The notes under the pieces were generated by a model. It was not told the DNA's origin, did not search any database, and saw only the letters and a list, made by a program, of their open reading frames with translations. From NCBI GenBank assembly GCA_030456405.1, contig JAKDNQ010000093.1, forward strand, positions 1 to 7,814: DNA of 7,814 bases. Direction: 5' to 3'. Position 1 is the first letter of the stretch. Every line of letters starts with the position of its first letter. The position numbers and the translations under genes are program-made. Source of the DNA: Nitrospira sp. Its GTDB lineage: Bacteria; Nitrospirota; Nitrospiria; Nitrospirales; Nitrospiraceae. Shown in pieces: positions 5,745 through 7,814 of this stretch.

Positions 5745-6605
5745 GTGGCGGCACGATTGATCGACGGCAAAGCCTTGGCATTGCAAGTACGCGAGCGATT
5801 GACAACTGAATCTGCAGCCGTGTTGGCGAAGACAGGGGTGAAGCCCGGCCTGGCGACGATTTTGGTGGGCGACGATCCCGCGTCACATCTGTATGTGAAG
5901 AGCAAGCAGAAAGCCTGTGATGCAGTAGGTATTTATATCGACGACCACAAATTGCCGGCGAGCACCACGCAGACAGAGTTGTTGGCTTTGATCGAGAAGG
6001 AGAACGCCGACCCCAGAATCCACGGGATTTTGGTTCAGCTGCCGCTTCCGAAGCATATCGACAGCAAGGTGGTGCTCGAAGCGGTATCGCCTGATAAGGA
6101 CGCAGATGGATTCCACCCATACAATTTCGGTCGGCTTGTCGAGGGGCATCCGGTATTTGAAGCCTGCACGCCGAAGGGTGTCATTAAGATGATCGAATCT
6201 ACCGGCGTGAGTATCGAAGGAAAGCGCGCAGTCGTATTGGGACGGAGCAACATCGTCGGCAAGCCGTTGGCGCTTATGCTGCTTCAGCGCCACGCCACCG
6301 TGACGATTTGTCACTCTAAGACGAAGGATCTGCCTGCGGTCTGCCGTGAAGCCGAGTTGTTGCTGGTCGCAATTGGGAAGGCCAAGTTTGTCACGGCCGA
6401 CATGGTGCGCGAGGGGGCCGTCGTCATCGATGTGGGAACGAACAAAACTCCTGAGGGCAAATTGTGTGGCGATGTCGACTTTGAGCCGGTCAGTCAGAAG
6501 GCGGGCTGGATTAGCCCTGTGCCGGGAGGTGTCGGGCCGATGACGATTGCGATGTTGCTGGATAACACGGTGGAGTCTGCAAAGAGAGCAGCGGGAATGC
6601 TGTGA
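5745..6605 (+). CDS. folD: Bifunctional methylene-THF dehydrogenase / methenyl-THF cyclohydrolase
   Basis: This cytoplasmic enzyme interconverts 5,10-methylene-THF, 5,10-methenyl-THF and 10-formyl-THF with NADP(H), feeding purine and formyl-Met synthesis. The 286-residue length is typical. Key residues fall at the same numbers as in E. coli: Tyr50 and Lys54 in YVKSKQKA, Gln98 in VQLPLP, and Asp121 in KDADGFHP. The cofactor domain has VVLGRSNIVGKP, and the C-terminal signature PGGVGPMT is intact. GTG 5745 is the start because of the strong ribosome binding site and because a longer frame from ATG 5700 would begin within the promoter; the longer N-terminus would also lack family resemblance. 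The TGA stop is part of a 15-bp inverted-repeat arm. metF and panB follow, all sharing methylene-THF as substrate or product. Confidence 0.96.
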   Translation: MAARLIDGKALALQVRERLTTESAAVLAKTGVKPGLATILVGDDPASHLYVKSKQKACDAVGIYIDDHKLPASTTQTELLALIEKENADPRIHGILVQLPLPKHIDSKVVLEAVSPDKDADGFHPYNFGRLVEGHPVFEACTPKGVIKMIESTGVSIEGKRAVVLGRSNIVGKPLALMLLQRHATVTICHSKTKDLPAVCREAELLLVAIGKAKFVTADMVREGAVVIDVGTNKTPEGKLCGDVDFEPVSQKAGWISPVPGGVGPMTIAMLLDNTVESAKRAAGML

Positions 6606-6696
6606 GGTGGCTGGGTACTCCTGTGCTCCCGCAACGCGCGGTCGCGGATTCCCCTCGTTGGACGTGCGCACGATGGAGCAGCCCAGCCACCTCACA
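6601..6696. repeat. 96-bp palindromic element between folD and metF
   Basis: TGTGAGGTGGCTGGG (6601-6615) and CCCAGCCACCTCACA (6682-6696) are a perfect 15-bp inverted repeat, and the left arm includes the folD stop codon. The inside is GC-rich and only loosely self-complementary. As RNA it would form a strong stem just after the folD reading frame. No run of T follows, so it is not a classic intrinsic terminator; it could stabilise the folD 3' end or reduce read-through into metF. It is not the same sequence as the other palindromes here. Confidence 0.75.
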
Positions 6697-6723
6697 GCGT
6701 GAGAGTGAAGGGGTTAGGAAAAC

Positions 6724-7614
6724 ATGAGTCGAGAGCCAAGACGGTTGAAAGAAACGCTCGATCAGGGACAGTTTGCTGTCACGATTGAGTACAATCCTCC
6801 CAAAGGCACCAACATTTCCGGCGTATTGGAGAACGCCAAACAATTGGTGGGGCGTGTCCATGGCGTCAATGTCACGGACAATACGGCTGCTGTGGTTCGA
6901 GCCGGGTCTTTGTCTGTCTGCCGGCTCCTCTACGAACTCGGCCATGATCCGGTCATGCAGATGACCTGCCGCGATCGGAATCGGATCGGGATTCAGTCGG
7001 ATCTCATGGGCGCGTCCATGCTCGGCATCCGCAATATTCTCTGTCTCACCGGGGACTATCCAACCGTCGGAGATCATAAGGAGGCCAAGCCGGTCTATGA
7101 TCTGGACTCCGTCCAAGTGATGCAGTTGGTACAAGGCCTCAATAATGGACGGGATATGGCCGGCAACAAGTTGGATGGCTCGACATCGTTTACAATCGGC
7201 GCCGCCGTGACGCCGGAAGCCGATCCGTTAGGACCTATGCTCGCCAAGTTTGAACTAAAAGTAAAGGCGGGCGCCCAGTTTTTCCAGACGCAGGCCATTT
7301 ATCATCCGGAACAATTCGCGTCCTTTATGAAGGCGGTTCGCCCGTTCAAAGCCAAGGTGCTTGCGGGCATTCTCGTTCTTCGGAACGCCAAGATGGCGGA
7401 GTTCATGAATGCGAATATTCCCGGCGTGTCGGTTCCCCAGGAGATGATCGATGAACTCAGGGCAGCCGGCCCTGAGCGTGCTGAGGATGTAGGCGTGGAC
7501 ATCGCAGTGCGGACAATTAAGGCGGTGCGGCCCTACTGCGATGGAGTCCATATTATGGCGATCAAGGCCACGCACCGGCTGGGGGACATTATCACCGAAG
7601 CGGAAGTGGGTTGA
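6724..7614 (+). CDS. metF: Methylenetetrahydrofolate reductase (MetF family)
   Basis: MetF reduces 5,10-methylene-THF to 5-methyl-THF using a flavin, supplying the methyl group for methionine. The 296-residue product is of normal bacterial length and should form a flavin-binding TIM barrel. VTIEYNPPKG carries Glu22 at the place of E. coli Glu28. TCRDRN (81-86) is the conserved Arg-Asp-Arg-Asn strand, and LTGDYP carries Asp111 at the place of E. coli Asp120. FFQTQAIYHPEQF resembles the folate-side strand. The motifs differ in detail from the E. coli enzyme (EYNPP where E. coli has EFFPP), so it may belong to a divergent MetF branch and use another electron donor; that is inference. ATG 6724 has AGGA four bases upstream. 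It follows folD after a palindrome and overlaps panB by one base. Confidence 0.9.
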   Translation: MSREPRRLKETLDQGQFAVTIEYNPPKGTNISGVLENAKQLVGRVHGVNVTDNTAAVVRAGSLSVCRLLYELGHDPVMQMTCRDRNRIGIQSDLMGASMLGIRNILCLTGDYPTVGDHKEAKPVYDLDSVQVMQLVQGLNNGRDMAGNKLDGSTSFTIGAAVTPEADPLGPMLAKFELKVKAGAQFFQTQAIYHPEQFASFMKAVRPFKAKVLAGILVLRNAKMAEFMNANIPGVSVPQEMIDELRAAGPERAEDVGVDIAVRTIKAVRPYCDGVHIMAIKATHRLGDIITEAEVG

Positions 7615-7814
7615 TGACCATTCCTGAGTTTCAGCAACACAAACGTGACAAAAAGAAGCTCATCGTCGTCACGGCCTATGACGCGCTGTTCACACGCATC
7701 GTGGAGCAGGCCGGCATCGAGGCCATCTTAGTCGGCGATTCGCTCGGTGTCGTCGTGCAGGGGAAAGCCACAACGCTGTCGGTGACGATGGACGACATGC
7801 TCTATCACACGAAG
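7614..7814 (+). CDS. panB: Ketopantoate hydroxymethyltransferase, N-terminal part; 3' end outside the window
   Basis: PanB transfers a one-carbon unit from 5,10-methylene-THF to 2-oxoisovalerate, giving ketopantoate for pantothenate and coenzyme A. Only the first 67 codons are present of a protein usually about 260-280 residues. The start of the TIM barrel is clear: VTAYDALFTRIVEQAG, then ILVGDSLGVVVQG with the metal-binding Asp42 (E. coli Asp45), and TLSVTMDDMLYHTK at the window edge. ATG 7614 shares its A with the metF TGA stop (TGATG), which suggests translational coupling. Its methylene-THF donor links it to folD and metF just upstream. Confidence 0.94.
   Translation, partial: MTIPEFQQHKRDKKKLIVVTAYDALFTRIVEQAGIEAILVGDSLGVVVQGKATTLSVTMDDMLYHTK

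Noticed and set aside
5883..6695. 270-codon open frame on the minus strand opposite folD
   Set aside because: It is the shadow of a gene whose catalytic residues are all in place on the plus strand; the translation looks like random Arg/His-rich sequence.
6511..7134. 207-codon open frame on the minus strand opposite metF
   Set aside because: It crosses the palindrome and the start of metF, with no family resemblance.

Overview
The window looks like ordinary chromosome from a moderately GC-rich Gram-negative bacterium. The most likely source is a Nitrospira relative (phylum Nitrospirota). That guess rests on protein style, such as a small one-domain PilZ protein, exported cyclophilins and a short MetF, and on the many palindromic intergenic repeats. 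No rRNA or unique marker gene confirms it. I see no tRNA, rRNA, CRISPR array, transposase or prophage gene.

Layout, left to right. (1) 1-1499, plus strand: the 3' part of fabF (fatty acid elongation), then rnc (RNase III), separated by a 122-bp palindromic repeat. (2) 1500-3072, plus strand: a second, longer copy of that repeat in opposite orientation, then two tandem cyclophilin-type prolyl isomerases, one with a cleavable signal peptide and one a predicted lipoprotein. (3) 3073-3391: a nested palindrome of about 284 bp between convergent genes. (4) 5458 down to 3392, minus strand: a likely three-gene operon of an exported NHL/SMP-30-like beta-propeller, a Cys/His-rich protein of unknown function (ATGA overlap with the propeller gene) and a PilZ domain protein. 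(5) 5459-5744: a divergent promoter region with sigma70-like promoters on both strands and a G-rich/C-rich inverted repeat between them. (6) 5745-7814, plus strand: folD, a 96-bp palindrome, metF, and the start of panB, which overlaps the metF stop by one base.

The last three genes form a one-carbon folate module. FolD interconverts 5,10-methylene-THF and 10-formyl-THF. MetF reduces 5,10-methylene-THF to 5-methyl-THF. PanB uses 5,10-methylene-THF to make ketopantoate for coenzyme A. The two cyclophilins probably serve protein folding in the cell envelope. The minus-strand operon joins an envelope propeller, a putative zinc protein and a probable c-di-GMP receptor, and has no assigned pathway.

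The genes are mostly routine. The less ordinary content is intergenic: five palindromic or inverted-repeat elements of four apparent types, one of them as an inverted pair around rnc. The least explained protein is the Cys/His-rich one at 3753-4448.
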